Shown here: in pieces, positions 27,601 to 36,050 of the stretch | Layout of the letters: every line of letters begins with the position of its first letter | Position numbering within the stretch: the first letter of the stretch is position 1 | Source: Fen-1301 sp963786395 | GTDB lineage: Bacteria > Bacteroidota > Ignavibacteria > Ignavibacteriales > Ignavibacteriaceae | Length of the DNA: 64,000 nt | Assembly: GCA_963786395.1 (NCBI GenBank) | Contig: CAWAZD010000004.1 | Location: forward strand, 186,001-250,000 | Reading direction: 5' to 3' | Translations under genes and position numbers: made by a program | Notes under the pieces: generated by a model | What the model was told of the DNA's origin: nothing | Database searches by the model: none | The model's input: only the letters and a program-made list of their open reading frames with translations

Positions 27601-29937
27601 GGCGAAGTATATAAAGATAATGTTCATCCGCTAAATTTTACAACTCAATCAGCCGTGTTAAATTATGATATTGGCGGAATCAATTATATGTACAGCCATC
27701 TTGGTGCAACTTATTATGATATTGCGTTAATATTTGACGGAGATATTAATTTTACTTCTCCGGCAGTTCTTAATGGTTTTGCTTATTCAAAAAATTCAGC
27801 TGCAGAGCTAATTGCAAACTTAAGAATCGGCGATAGAATAGGTTGGGTTAATGGAACAAATGCAATTCAGCCTATAGATACATCATTTAATCAATTGATT
27901 ACAAACCTATCAACTCTGCAACCTAATTCAACAGGAGGAACTTTAGCAGACAGGATTACAGCAGCAGAGAATTTGTTTAATCCTGCATCAACGAATAAAA
28001 AGTTAGTTCTGCTTTTCAGCGCTGGTGAAGTAACTCCGGTTTCATTAGTTACAAATCTTTCTCTTAGTTCTAGTATTAAATTTTATACAATGGCATACAC
28101 AGGTATAAGCGCAGGACAGGATTTGATGAGCTGGCTGGCAAACACTACAGGCGGAGAATATTATAAAATAGACAGTTCTGCAGATATTCCTACCGTTACA
28201 AATATAATTTGGTTAAGGCTATTAGGTCTTCAGATCTCCTACCTTTCAGGAGAAATCAATAGTAGTTTATTTTCAAATGGATTAGCGTGGCAGGGCGGAT
28301 TAGCTTGGCAAGGCGGATTATCTTGGCAAGGTGGAATAGCATGGCAGGGCGGATTAGCATGGCAAGGTGGATTGGCATGGCAAGGTGGATTAGCATGGCA
28401 AGGCGGGTTAGCGTGGCAAGGAGGATTAGCGTGGCAAGGAGGAACTCTTGACATGGGACTTTCTTATAAAGGAAGTGAATTTTCATTAGTAGTTCTTCCA
28501 CCGGGGGTTACTATCACTCAGCCAGGTGTAATACCTGATAGCGCTATCACTCAAAATAATTATACTACTTCCCGGTTTGGAGTAGATTTCTTTAATGGGG
28601 TCGGTAACGGATATCCTTATAAATTTTTCAGGATTAACCATCCAGGAATTGGTTCCTGGACTTACGCACTTGTACAAAACACAGCCCCTTTAACACCTGA
28701 GGGTGTAAAAGTGTACATGGCAAATAGCGCCGATCTTACGCTTAAATTTAATTCCGATCAGGAAAGATATTTTTTACAAGCGGATCAAAACGGAAATCCA
28801 ATACCATTAACCGTTAATTTGCAAGCAACGGTAATACAAGGAGGCGATTCAAGTGGATTGACCGGACATGTATTAACCCAAGGGACACCTGTTTCGAATG
28901 CGATAGTAAGTGTCCTTATAACTTCTCCTGACAGTCAAAAAGTAGCCGGAAGATTAAAACCAATTGGAAATGGGATTTACACAATAGCATTAAGTACTGT
29001 TTTACCCGGGAATTATAATGTTGAAGTAATTGCATCAGATAATGTCCCATCAGGTAACGCAAATAACAGTCAGTACCTGATTACAACCAAGGGTTCATTC
29101 TTTATATCCCCTTTTGTTAAACCAATTGATGTAACTGCGAAAGCGATGATTCAAAGTGGTCTGGCTAAATTAACAGGAATAATGAATAAATATTGTGCAA
29201 CATCTAAAACCTGCAGTTTGGATAAACCCACTTCAAATAGTATAAACACTGCAATAACTTTAATTCAAACATCATTGGGTTATTTTACCGCTGATGGAAA
29301 TCATTTAGTGACAACTAAAGGGACTCTATATTATTTAGATATTGGATTAGCGACTGCGGCTATTTCGAGATTAACAGGAAACATTAATTTTGGATCTGAT
29401 ATAAGGCAAGCGATTGGTTATCTATATGACGGATCGTATAAAATAGATATAATAGCCCAGAATGATGCTCTTGGGAATTGTAAAGTAACAAATTGCAGCT
29501 TTTTAATGACACGTGCCGATTCAGCTTTAGCCAGAGCTATTCGTCAATTCAGCATTGGAAATTATGTAGTTACATTTGTGCATTTATTCGCAGCCTGGGC
29601 ATTTGAAGAAACTATAATGGGTGTAAAGCTTTTGAAAGAAGAAAATAGCAATGCAGTGACTGCAATTATACCAACTGAATTTGGTTTGAGTCAAAATTAT
29701 CCAAATCCATTTAATCCCAGTACTACAATCGAGTACCAATTGCCTATAAAAGGTAATGTAACTTTGCGTATTTATGACATACTGGGAAGGTTGGTTACGA
29801 CACTTGTTGATAAGGAGCAGGAAGCTGGATTTTACAATGTTACGTGGAATGCTTCTAAATATGCAAGTGGAATATATATTTATTCAATTCAGAGTGGATC
29901 TTTTGCATCAACAAAAAAACTGATATTAATGAAATAG
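24646..29937 (+). CDS. Giant T9SS-secreted protein: LamG, beta-helix, matrixin-type zinc motif, vWA-like, LAWQGG repeats
   Basis: 1763 residues, exported by an N-terminal signal and a C-terminal Por sorting domain (about 1678-1763, LSQNYPNPFNPSTTIEYQLP). Order: LamG/concanavalin-like domain (about 30-210); CSLREA-like segment (270-310); right-handed beta-helix with many NNxI/SGNxxNG turns (370-690); a protease-like region with the metzincin motif HEIGHFTGLAD, ligands His947, His951 and Asp957; a von Willebrand A-like region (about 1025-1195) without a canonical DxSxS; nine LAWQGG hexapeptides (1213-1266); then a C-terminal stalk. Likely a cell-surface or released protein with peptidase and adhesive parts. 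The peptidase activity is inferred from the motif only. Confidence 0.85.
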   Translation: MNNFTKKNFYLLLYIIFLITCKNSYAQLSNSNSYVFNGQNSQLYVYDGQPANTDAIPNGFQFFNSDASNNKITVQVWIYLIGDTPPNIQVPIIYRAVNNGTTFSLYLKNNSGYFSVGNNNVATVNTNKLAAFQWIEITGSYDGSNLKIYSGDTLISSSPFTINPGYSVTNGTTGLFVGSSSTGAFKGLIDEIRTYNTALENDDIAEFGINEEPGELAQWLVGKWSFTAIVPGTIPISPDSSSYKNDFFVSNVTQVVSTYKLPFFVVTSNLDDHVASPGSGTAISTNGQVTLRSAIEETNAHSIQQLIYFYIHGIPVIQPLTALPSFNEPVNLDGTTQSGYVSSPLVQVTGTFGNLVLTGGGSSVRALNLNSSAGFGLTLSGAVGNNIISNDQISGLSVSSSGNNIKSNIIKNPAGDGASFLAGAVGNRLSNNTISGNIGNGISLASGAANNTFSSDSVSGNTGNGIILTGANGDSILNCIINSNSLNGISITNSSGNFIANNSLNFNSLNGVLLTGSTGNIISNNNISADTLNGISVNSSTGAISSNNISGNLGIGITFNGTTGNQTTNNNIGTNTLGGISLSGSNETVQGNTVNGNLSYGVSINGSNNNLTGNVISGNSSHGVIINGSNNSIKSDSIFSNGTSGTGVGINVQSGTNNSILYNSVYGNSLLGTQLGASTNNLQVYPTLNLFYTWQDSSALPNVRGGTAIQGILKSIPGTNYKLQFFANADTARREGRRFLGENQVSTDIAGQASIFANIKDAVLTNQEVISATATQLDGSGNPLSTSEFSGSIVRNPDDGLHYKVNTTLAGIPLHWKDGKANYQIAPSVVALGYDGQVANGFAAWNTVNQLHYTQVPTNNTEQWGGNPDGINNVIWIPTTGQWQSIVGAPTDVISVTRIRYNALNGELTDADIAFNGQPISLSGFGQFYWASNGDISKLDVQNAATHEIGHFTGLADLYNPGDFLYTLDMKNNNQGATMFGRINVGEVYKDNVHPLNFTTQSAVLNYDIGGINYMYSHLGATYYDIALIFDGDINFTSPAVLNGFAYSKNSAAELIANLRIGDRIGWVNGTNAIQPIDTSFNQLITNLSTLQPNSTGGTLADRITAAENLFNPASTNKKLVLLFSAGEVTPVSLVTNLSLSSSIKFYTMAYTGISAGQDLMSWLANTTGGEYYKIDSSADIPTVTNIIWLRLLGLQISYLSGEINSSLFSNGLAWQGGLAWQGGLSWQGGIAWQGGLAWQGGLAWQGGLAWQGGLAWQGGLAWQGGTLDMGLSYKGSEFSLVVLPPGVTITQPGVIPDSAITQNNYTTSRFGVDFFNGVGNGYPYKFFRINHPGIGSWTYALVQNTAPLTPEGVKVYMANSADLTLKFNSDQERYFLQADQNGNPIPLTVNLQATVIQGGDSSGLTGHVLTQGTPVSNAIVSVLITSPDSQKVAGRLKPIGNGIYTIALSTVLPGNYNVEVIASDNVPSGNANNSQYLITTKGSFFISPFVKPIDVTAKAMIQSGLAKLTGIMNKYCATSKTCSLDKPTSNSINTAITLIQTSLGYFTADGNHLVTTKGTLYYLDIGLATAAISRLTGNINFGSDIRQAIGYLYDGSYKIDIIAQNDALGNCKVTNCSFLMTRADSALARAIRQFSIGNYVVTFVHLFAAWAFEETIMGVKLLKEENSNAVTAIIPTEFGLSQNYPNPFNPSTTIEYQLPIKGNVTLRIYDILGRLVTTLVDKEQEAGFYNVTWNASKYASGIYIYSIQSGSFASTKKLILMK
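28282..28443 (+). repeat. Nine tandem 18-bp units encoding LAWQGG
   Basis: Nine in-frame copies of a hexapeptide LAWQGG (one LSWQGG, one IAWQGG). Codons for Ala (GCG, GCT, GCA), Gln (CAG, CAA) and Gly (GGC, GGT, GGA, GGG) vary between copies while the peptide hardly changes, so the peptide rather than the DNA repeat is conserved. Confidence 0.95.
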
Positions 29938-29957
29938 CGTAATATAGTATCTATGAT

Positions 29958-29990
29958 CCGGTACCCTGCATATTTAAAAGCGGGTGCCGG
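29958..29990 (+). terminator. Stem-loop downstream of the giant T9SS gene
   Basis: CCGGTACCC pairs with GGGTGCCGG (one G-U pair) across a 15-nt loop, 21 nt after the stop at 29937. No clean U tract follows, so it could be a weak terminator or an mRNA-protecting stem. Confidence 0.5.
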
Positions 29991-30040
29991 AATCAATATA
30001 ACATAAATATATATAGGGGAATGAGGAGAATTGAGGAGAA

Positions 30041-33000
30041 TTGATGACAACCAGGTACATGTTATTAATATTATATCTTTTTCTGCTTTATTTTAACGCC
30101 AGAGCACAAAACCACATTTATTTTCATCATATCACTGTTGTTGATGGTTTATCTCAAAGTTCAGTAACATGCATTGCTCAGGACGATAAAGGATTTATGT
30201 GGTTTGGTACTCAGGATGGATTAAATAGATATGACGGCTACAACATAAAAGTCTTCAAAAATAATCCAATAGATTCCACAAGTCTGATAAATAATTTTAT
30301 ATTTTCAATATATAATGATGCAACCGGAGCGATGTATGTTGAAACTCAGGGAGGAGGTTTTCAAAAATATTATCCTGCCACAGAATCATTCGGGAGATTT
30401 CATAAGAGTAACATTAACTTAAATAAAGCTAAAATAAATACAGTTAATGCATTTTTATCTGATCCGGGTAATATAGAATGGATAGGAGGAATGTCAGCCG
30501 GTACCGGGCTTAAAAGAGTAGATAAAAATACAGGCAAAGTTATTATTTATAAGCACGATCCTTCTAATCCATCCAGTCTGAGTGATGATAAAGTTTTTTC
30601 TGTATATAGGGAGAAGTCAGGTAGTTTATTTGTAGGGACGTTTGCGGGACTTGATAAATTAGATGAAAATACCGGACAGTTTTTTCATTACCGTAATAAA
30701 CCAGGTGATCCTAATAGTTTGTCAGACAACTGGGTTTGGCCGATATATGAGGATAACCAGAGTTTTCTATGGTTTGGAACTGTCAGAGGAGGACTTGACA
30801 GGTTTAATCCTAAATCAGGGATTTTTGAAGCATTTAAGAATGATCCTTCTGATCCGGGAAGCCTGAATGATAATTTTATATTATCTGTCTATCAGGACCG
30901 CAGCGGGGTTATATGGGTTGGAACAAATGCTGGCGGCGTAAATTACTTTTTACCAACTGCACAGGTATTTAATCTTTTTAGAAGTAAACCAAATGACATA
31001 AGGTGGTTTAAAGATAATACCATTCAAGCAATGTGTGCGGATAGAAATGGTTTTTACTGGATTGGGACCAGTACCGGGGGGTTATACAAGTTTGATTATA
31101 AAAAGAATACATTTATAAATTACACACACAACCTTTCTTCATTAAATTCTATTTCGAGTAATTCCATTCAATCAATCTTTGAAGATAGATCGGGGATTAT
31201 ATGGGTAGGAAATTTCAGTGCAGGATTAGATGGATTTAATCCTAAGACTAATTCTATTAAACATTACAAAAATAACCCATCTGATCCCAATTCTCTTTCG
31301 GACAACCGGATCTATTCGATTGATCAAGATTTGAAAGGAAACATCTGGATAGGTACTTATGGAGGTGGATTAAATAAACTTGACCCCAATACGGGGAAAA
31401 TAACGAGGTATCAATACGATAAAAATAATCCTAACTCAATCAGTTCCAATGCTGTCTGGTCAATAGCGGTAGATCATTCCGGTAAACTCTGGTTAGGTAC
31501 GTTTGGGGGCGGCATTAATATATTTAATCCTGACAATAATACCGCGACTCATATACAGAATAAGCCAAATGATCCTACAAGTTTAATGGATAATAATATT
31601 ATAAGAATATTTATCGATGGAAATAGTAATATCTGGGTTGGTTCAACAAAAGGATTAAGCGAATATTTACCACAAAATAATAAGTTTAAGAATTATCGTG
31701 AACAAGATGGATTACCGAATGAATCTGTTTTTGGAATACTGGAAGATAATAATGATAAATTATGGATAAGTACAAATAAAGGGATAACAAGATTTGATCA
31801 AAAGAGTAACACATTCAAGAATTATTTTTCTCAGGACGGGTTACAAAGCAACGAATTTAATCAAAATGCATTTGCAAAAGATAAATTAACAGGGCAGCTA
31901 ATGTTTGGCGGACCGGATGGGTTTAATATCTTTAATCCGGATAATGTAAATGATAATAAATATATACCACCCGTTGTTTTTACTGATTACATCAGATACA
32001 ATACAGATAATATTGGGGGAAAGCCAATATTTGAGAAAGGAATCTCTACAAGAGACAGTCTTACTCTGACATATAAAGACAATATTATACATCTGCAGTT
32101 TTCAGCTTTAAGTTATTACAACACTTCTGATAATCAGTATAAATATAAATTAGAGGGATTTAATGAGAACTGGATTCAACTGGAGAATAATAACTCAGTA
32201 GTATTTACAAATTTATCCCCCGGCAGCTACACTCTTAGAGTAATTGCTTCTAACAATGATGGAATATGGAACAATAAAGGCGCCTCACTTTTTATTAAAG
32301 TAAAGCCACCCTGGTGGAAAACAAATATAGCTTATTCGTTTTATATCATAATCTTTATAGGTTTTTTATATTCAGCCCGAAGGATAGAACTTAACAGGCG
32401 AGAACAAAAAGCAAAGATCAGGGAAAATGAATTGCAGTTAAAAGCATCCGAAGCTGAGAAAAGGGCGATCCAGGCAGAGAATGACAGAAAAACAAAAGAA
32501 CTTGAAGAAGCAAGGCAACTTCAATTATCAATGCTGCCAAAAGTTCTGCCAAAACTTCCAAACCTGGAAATATCTGCTTTTATGCGAACTGCTACAGAGG
32601 TTGGAGGAGATTATTATGACTTTATTATGCAGGATGGAGGATTATTAAATATTGGGTTTGGAGATGCTACGGGACATGGTTTGCAAGCTGGCACGATGGT
32701 TACATTGATGAAAGGATTTTTTATCGCAAACGCGGCTAAGCTTGAAGTGTTGGAATTTATGCAATATTGTTCAGAAATGATAAAGGAAGTTAAACTCGGT
32801 AGAATCCTTATGTCATTTAGTCTTTTGAGAATAAATGGGAACAAATTAGTATTCACAAGTGCAGGAATGCCGCCAGTGTATTATTATAACTATCAGTCAA
32901 AAGAAATCGAGGAAATCTTAATACAGGGAATGCCATTGGGTGCTATGAAAAAGCCTTTATATAAAGTAGTTGAAAAAGAACTAAATAGTGGTGATATGAT

Positions 33001-33205
33001 TTTATTACTTACCGATGGTTTGCCAGAACAAATGAATGATAAAGAGGAAATGTTCGATTATTCGCGAGTTAAAAGTCACTTTAAAGAAATTGCCGAAGAT
33101 GCTCCTGAAACCATAATTGAAAAGTTAGTAAAATCAGGAGATGAGTGGATGGGAGAGAAAACACAGGCAGATGATATAACATTAGTTATTATAAAAGTGA
33201 AATAA
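30041..33205 (+). CDS. Two-component-regulator propeller / Y_Y_Y / SpoIIE phosphatase sensor protein
   Basis: About 1053 residues. A signal peptide (LLILYLFLLYFNARAQ) is followed by some fourteen beta-propeller repeats with W(I/F)GT...GGGLxxxNP and SLSDNxVxS(I/V) patterns, as in hybrid two-component sensors of Bacteroidota, and a Y_Y_Y domain (about 690-755). A membrane helix near 763-780, a charged coiled coil (790-830) and a PP2C/SpoIIE domain with GGDYYDF at 854, GDATGHG and LLLTDGLPEQ complete it. It replaces the usual histidine kinase output with a phosphatase. Start is TTG 30041 or, more likely, ATG 30044; GAGGAG at 30033-30038 fits the latter. First gene of the partner-switching cluster. 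Confidence 0.93.
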   Translation: MMTTRYMLLILYLFLLYFNARAQNHIYFHHITVVDGLSQSSVTCIAQDDKGFMWFGTQDGLNRYDGYNIKVFKNNPIDSTSLINNFIFSIYNDATGAMYVETQGGGFQKYYPATESFGRFHKSNINLNKAKINTVNAFLSDPGNIEWIGGMSAGTGLKRVDKNTGKVIIYKHDPSNPSSLSDDKVFSVYREKSGSLFVGTFAGLDKLDENTGQFFHYRNKPGDPNSLSDNWVWPIYEDNQSFLWFGTVRGGLDRFNPKSGIFEAFKNDPSDPGSLNDNFILSVYQDRSGVIWVGTNAGGVNYFLPTAQVFNLFRSKPNDIRWFKDNTIQAMCADRNGFYWIGTSTGGLYKFDYKKNTFINYTHNLSSLNSISSNSIQSIFEDRSGIIWVGNFSAGLDGFNPKTNSIKHYKNNPSDPNSLSDNRIYSIDQDLKGNIWIGTYGGGLNKLDPNTGKITRYQYDKNNPNSISSNAVWSIAVDHSGKLWLGTFGGGINIFNPDNNTATHIQNKPNDPTSLMDNNIIRIFIDGNSNIWVGSTKGLSEYLPQNNKFKNYREQDGLPNESVFGILEDNNDKLWISTNKGITRFDQKSNTFKNYFSQDGLQSNEFNQNAFAKDKLTGQLMFGGPDGFNIFNPDNVNDNKYIPPVVFTDYIRYNTDNIGGKPIFEKGISTRDSLTLTYKDNIIHLQFSALSYYNTSDNQYKYKLEGFNENWIQLENNNSVVFTNLSPGSYTLRVIASNNDGIWNNKGASLFIKVKPPWWKTNIAYSFYIIIFIGFLYSARRIELNRREQKAKIRENELQLKASEAEKRAIQAENDRKTKELEEARQLQLSMLPKVLPKLPNLEISAFMRTATEVGGDYYDFIMQDGGLLNIGFGDATGHGLQAGTMVTLMKGFFIANAAKLEVLEFMQYCSEMIKEVKLGRILMSFSLLRINGNKLVFTSAGMPPVYYYNYQSKEIEEILIQGMPLGAMKKPLYKVVEKELNSGDMILLLTDGLPEQMNDKEEMFDYSRVKSHFKEIAEDAPETIIEKLVKSGDEWMGEKTQADDITLVIIKVK

Positions 33206-33310
33206 AATTATGATAATTGTTTAATCTGAATCACATAATAAATGGCGGAAATCATTTAAACACAGGTGAGAAAAGAATTCCGATTAGTTTAACCACTAAA
33301 GAACATTCGT

Positions 33311-33745
33311 ATGAAACCGGATATTAAATTAAAAATAACATTGCCGAATATTCCTGATATTGAGCTTGTTGCAGATGAAGGTCTTGAAAGAATGGGTCGG
33401 TACTTAGGTATTGCGGATAGTATAATCGGAGAGGCAAAAATTGTAGTTAACGAGGCTATTATAAATGGATTTGAACACACAGGAACAGACAATCAACATG
33501 TAAATATTGAATTTAGGATGACAAAAGAGCAATTAACAGTACTTGTTACCGATCAGGGAAAAGGTTTCAATCCTGCAGAAGTAGAAGAGCCAGAGATATC
33601 AAATAAAATCAGCAGTAATAATAAACGGGGGTGGGGTATTAAATTAATGAAATCACTTTCAGACGATTTAAAAATCGAATCAGGACCAACAGGGACGAAA
33701 ATATCTATTGTTAAAAAATTAACTATTGGGAAAACAAATGAGTGA
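33311..33745 (+). CDS. RsbW/SpoIIAB-like anti-sigma factor serine kinase
   Basis: 144 residues, GHKL ATPase. The N-box reads VVNEAIINGFEHTG (residues about 46-59), the G1 box TDQGKGFNP near 88 and the G2 box RGWGIKLMKSL near 119-129. By family, it binds and phosphorylates a STAS antagonist and may hold a sigma factor or another partner. Its stop overlaps the start of the STAS gene by 8 nt, as in rsb operons, though in the order kinase then antagonist. No sigma factor gene is adjacent in the window. Confidence 0.9.
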   Translation: MKPDIKLKITLPNIPDIELVADEGLERMGRYLGIADSIIGEAKIVVNEAIINGFEHTGTDNQHVNIEFRMTKEQLTVLVTDQGKGFNPAEVEEPEISNKISSNNKRGWGIKLMKSLSDDLKIESGPTGTKISIVKKLTIGKTNE

Positions 33746-34118
33746 AGAATTCAAGTATCAAGTTGAAAAAGTCGGGGATACTTTAGTAATTAATACAATC
33801 GGGTATATTAACAATGTAGCCGGTGATATAATTTCAAAGATTTTCTCGGATGCATCAAATTCGGGAATAAAGAATGCCGTTTTTGATTTAGAAAAATCAA
33901 AAGTTATCAATTCAATTGGAATATCATATTTGCTTGAGGTAATAGAATTACTTTCAGAAAAAGGCGGGAAAATTATATTCCTAAATCTCGATCCTACAAT
34001 AGATAAAACATTTAAAATAATGGGTTTATTTCAGTTTGCAGAAACTGCGGAATCGCTTATCTGCTGCATTAAACGGAATAACATAGTAGATCATATTGGA
34101 ACAGAATCATTTAGTTGA
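33738..34118 (+). CDS. STAS-domain anti-sigma factor antagonist (RsbV/SpoIIAA-like)
   Basis: 126 residues from ATG 33738 (ATGAGTGA overlap with the kinase stop). A STAS fold with AVFDLEKSKVINSIGISYLLEV near residues 50-71; the Ser following IN at about 61 matches the phosphorylatable serine of SpoIIAA/RsbV (the usual xxDSSG is xxNSIG here). It is the expected substrate of the serine kinase upstream and of the two SpoIIE phosphatases flanking this pair. An in-frame upstream start at 33726 is less likely. Confidence 0.88.
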   Translation: MSEEFKYQVEKVGDTLVINTIGYINNVAGDIISKIFSDASNSGIKNAVFDLEKSKVINSIGISYLLEVIELLSEKGGKIIFLNLDPTIDKTFKIMGLFQFAETAESLICCIKRNNIVDHIGTESFS

Positions 34119-35715
34119 AAAACTATCGCTGCAGGCTGAGGCTTTTCAGGAAGGGTTTAAGATACTAACAAAAGCCGATACCTTTGAAGATATAATGAAG
34201 AATTACTGGCATTTATTAAGAGCTAATTTCATTATAACCGATATTCATTTACTTTATAAAGAATCGTATTTATCAAATTGGAAAAATATAGTACCAACCA
34301 ACAAATCTGAAGATAAAGAAGTAGCATTTCCAGAGCATAAGGATCAACAACCTCTTATAAATTATGAAAGTGGAAAGTATTCTGCGATCATAGTTTTACC
34401 TTTATCAGATTCATCATATTTGGGAATATTACTCGGGAATAAACTTGATAAGAGTATATTTACGGATTTTGATAAAATAACACTCCAGATACTACTGCAA
34501 GTTTTCTCCAGTGCTTATGAGTCATATCTTAACCAGAAAAAAGAGAAAGGGTTAATATTCGGTTTAAATGAAAAGATTATGCAATTAAATAATTTAATTG
34601 ATGCAGGAATAGAAATCTCCAGATTCAAAAACTATACTTCCCTGTTTGAAATTGCGTTAGAAAAAGTCACTTCTCTGGCGAATGCATCTTCCGCATTAAT
34701 CAGTGTTTGCGATATTGAAGGCGATAATAAAGAGACACATATTGTTTTTCCAGATACAATCCCTGCCGAAAAGATATTTAATAGTCCTTATAAGATTGAA
34801 TCATCATTTGATTTTAACAAAAGGACATACAGATTTGTTCTTTCTGAAAAAGAGACACGCAAGGGTGTAACCAATTTTAATGAATTAGATAATTTACTTC
34901 TTAATGCGATATCCAAACAAGTTCAGACAGCTATTGAAAATGATTATTTGCTGAAGCAATCTCTTGAAAAGGAAAGGATAGAAAAAGAACTGGCATTGGC
35001 AGCAACAATTCAAAAGAGAATCATTCCTGAAGAATTGCCAAGGATAGATGGATATGAATTGGCGGGTATTAATATTCCTTCACGTGAAGTAGGAGGAGAT
35101 TATTACGATTGTATTGATTTGGGTAAAGGTATTTATGCATTTATAATTGCTGACGTAACAGGTAAAGGGATATCGGCAGCTCTGCTAGTAAATACTTTAA
35201 ATGCCGCTCTATATTCTTACATGGAGTTTAATTTACCCTTGAGCGAATTAGCGGAGAAATTAAATAAGTTAATATATAATGCTACACCTGCGGATAAATT
35301 TATAACATTTTTTATAGCAGTGTTGGATTCTAAGACAGGAAGATTGGATGTTGTAAATGCAGGGCATAACCCGGTTCTCCTTCTTAGGAAAGAAGGTAAT
35401 ATTGATAAAATTGAGGCTGGCGGACTTGGATTAGGAATGCTCGATCTTGGTCTCCCCTTTTCTGAACAACATTTGAGTTTCAACGCAGGGGACAATTTAT
35501 TTTTATATACAGATGGTATTCCAGAGGCAATGAATAAAAAAGAAGAAGAATATTCTGATGAAAGGATGTTAGAATTCTTCAGGAACAATTCAGAGCAACA
35601 TCCGTCAATTTTTATTGAAGGGATTGTGAAGGATGTTAAAAGTCATGTGGATGGAGAGCCACAGAGTGATGATATAACGTGTTTATTATTAAAAAGAGTC
35701 AATAATGGTTTATAA
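34096..35715 (+). CDS. GAF-SpoIIE (RsbU-like) serine phosphatase
   Basis: 539 residues, no signal peptide or membrane helix. The N-terminal 290 residues contain one or two GAF-like sensory regions (an AVIVLPL-like strand with later ISRFKNYTSLFEIALEKV and SALISVCD). A linker AATIQKRIIPEELPRIDGYE leads into the PP2C/SpoIIE domain: GGDYYDC at about 333, IADVTGKGISAALL, NAGHNPVLLL and LYTDGIPEAMN. It would dephosphorylate the STAS antagonist in response to a cytoplasmic signal. The start is probably TTG 34096, overlapping the STAS gene by 23 nt; the frame has no nearby ATG. Last gene of the module. Confidence 0.9.
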   Translation: MEQNHLVEKLSLQAEAFQEGFKILTKADTFEDIMKNYWHLLRANFIITDIHLLYKESYLSNWKNIVPTNKSEDKEVAFPEHKDQQPLINYESGKYSAIIVLPLSDSSYLGILLGNKLDKSIFTDFDKITLQILLQVFSSAYESYLNQKKEKGLIFGLNEKIMQLNNLIDAGIEISRFKNYTSLFEIALEKVTSLANASSALISVCDIEGDNKETHIVFPDTIPAEKIFNSPYKIESSFDFNKRTYRFVLSEKETRKGVTNFNELDNLLLNAISKQVQTAIENDYLLKQSLEKERIEKELALAATIQKRIIPEELPRIDGYELAGINIPSREVGGDYYDCIDLGKGIYAFIIADVTGKGISAALLVNTLNAALYSYMEFNLPLSELAEKLNKLIYNATPADKFITFFIAVLDSKTGRLDVVNAGHNPVLLLRKEGNIDKIEAGGLGLGMLDLGLPFSEQHLSFNAGDNLFLYTDGIPEAMNKKEEEYSDERMLEFFRNNSEQHPSIFIEGIVKDVKSHVDGEPQSDDITCLLLKRVNNGL

Positions 35716-35865
35716 TATTATCTATAATAACTCAAACCCTAGGTGATAAAAAAAATATGAAAATATTTCTTTTATCTATTGACATTTAAATAAATATATT
35801 TTAAATTATTTGGTTGCAAATGGAATAATCTTACCTTCAAATTTTAAAGAATCCTGAAGTTATTT

Positions 35866-35908
35866 ACCCGCTAAAGACCTGCTAAAACCCGCTAAATACC
35901 CGCTAAAA
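35866..35908. repeat. 11-bp tandem repeat (ACCCGCTAAA)
   Basis: Four units ACCCGCTAAAG, ACCTGCTAAA, ACCCGCTAAAT and ACCCGCTAAAA, spaced 11, 10 and 11 bp, in the 335-bp region between the convergent phosphatase gene (stop 35715) and glycerate kinase (stop 36051). The last unit shares CGCTAAAA with the end of the array at 15851-15890. The remainder of the gap is AT-rich and shows no gene. Confidence 0.7.
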
Positions 35909-36050
35909 TAAGGGATACACCATATTTAGAAATGGTCTAGACAGTATCATACTAAACCCGGTGGAAGCTAAATAGCAACTTGCAGATGCGGAAATAATAT
36001 GTTTTATAGTCGGAATTTCCAAAAAGTGATTGATTTGAGGCAGGTTTAGA

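Noticed and set aside
28282..28443. 18-bp repeats as a CRISPR array
   Set aside because: No spacers, units directly abut and encode protein in frame.
28239..28501. Cys/Pro-rich frames on the opposite strand of the LAWQGG repeat (CHANPP repeats)
   Set aside because: Mirror image of the in-frame LAWQGG repeat, no start context; an artefact of the repetitive DNA.
35767..35816. TTGACA-like hexamer and AT-rich stretch as a promoter
   Set aside because: It points to no gene in either direction (between convergent genes).
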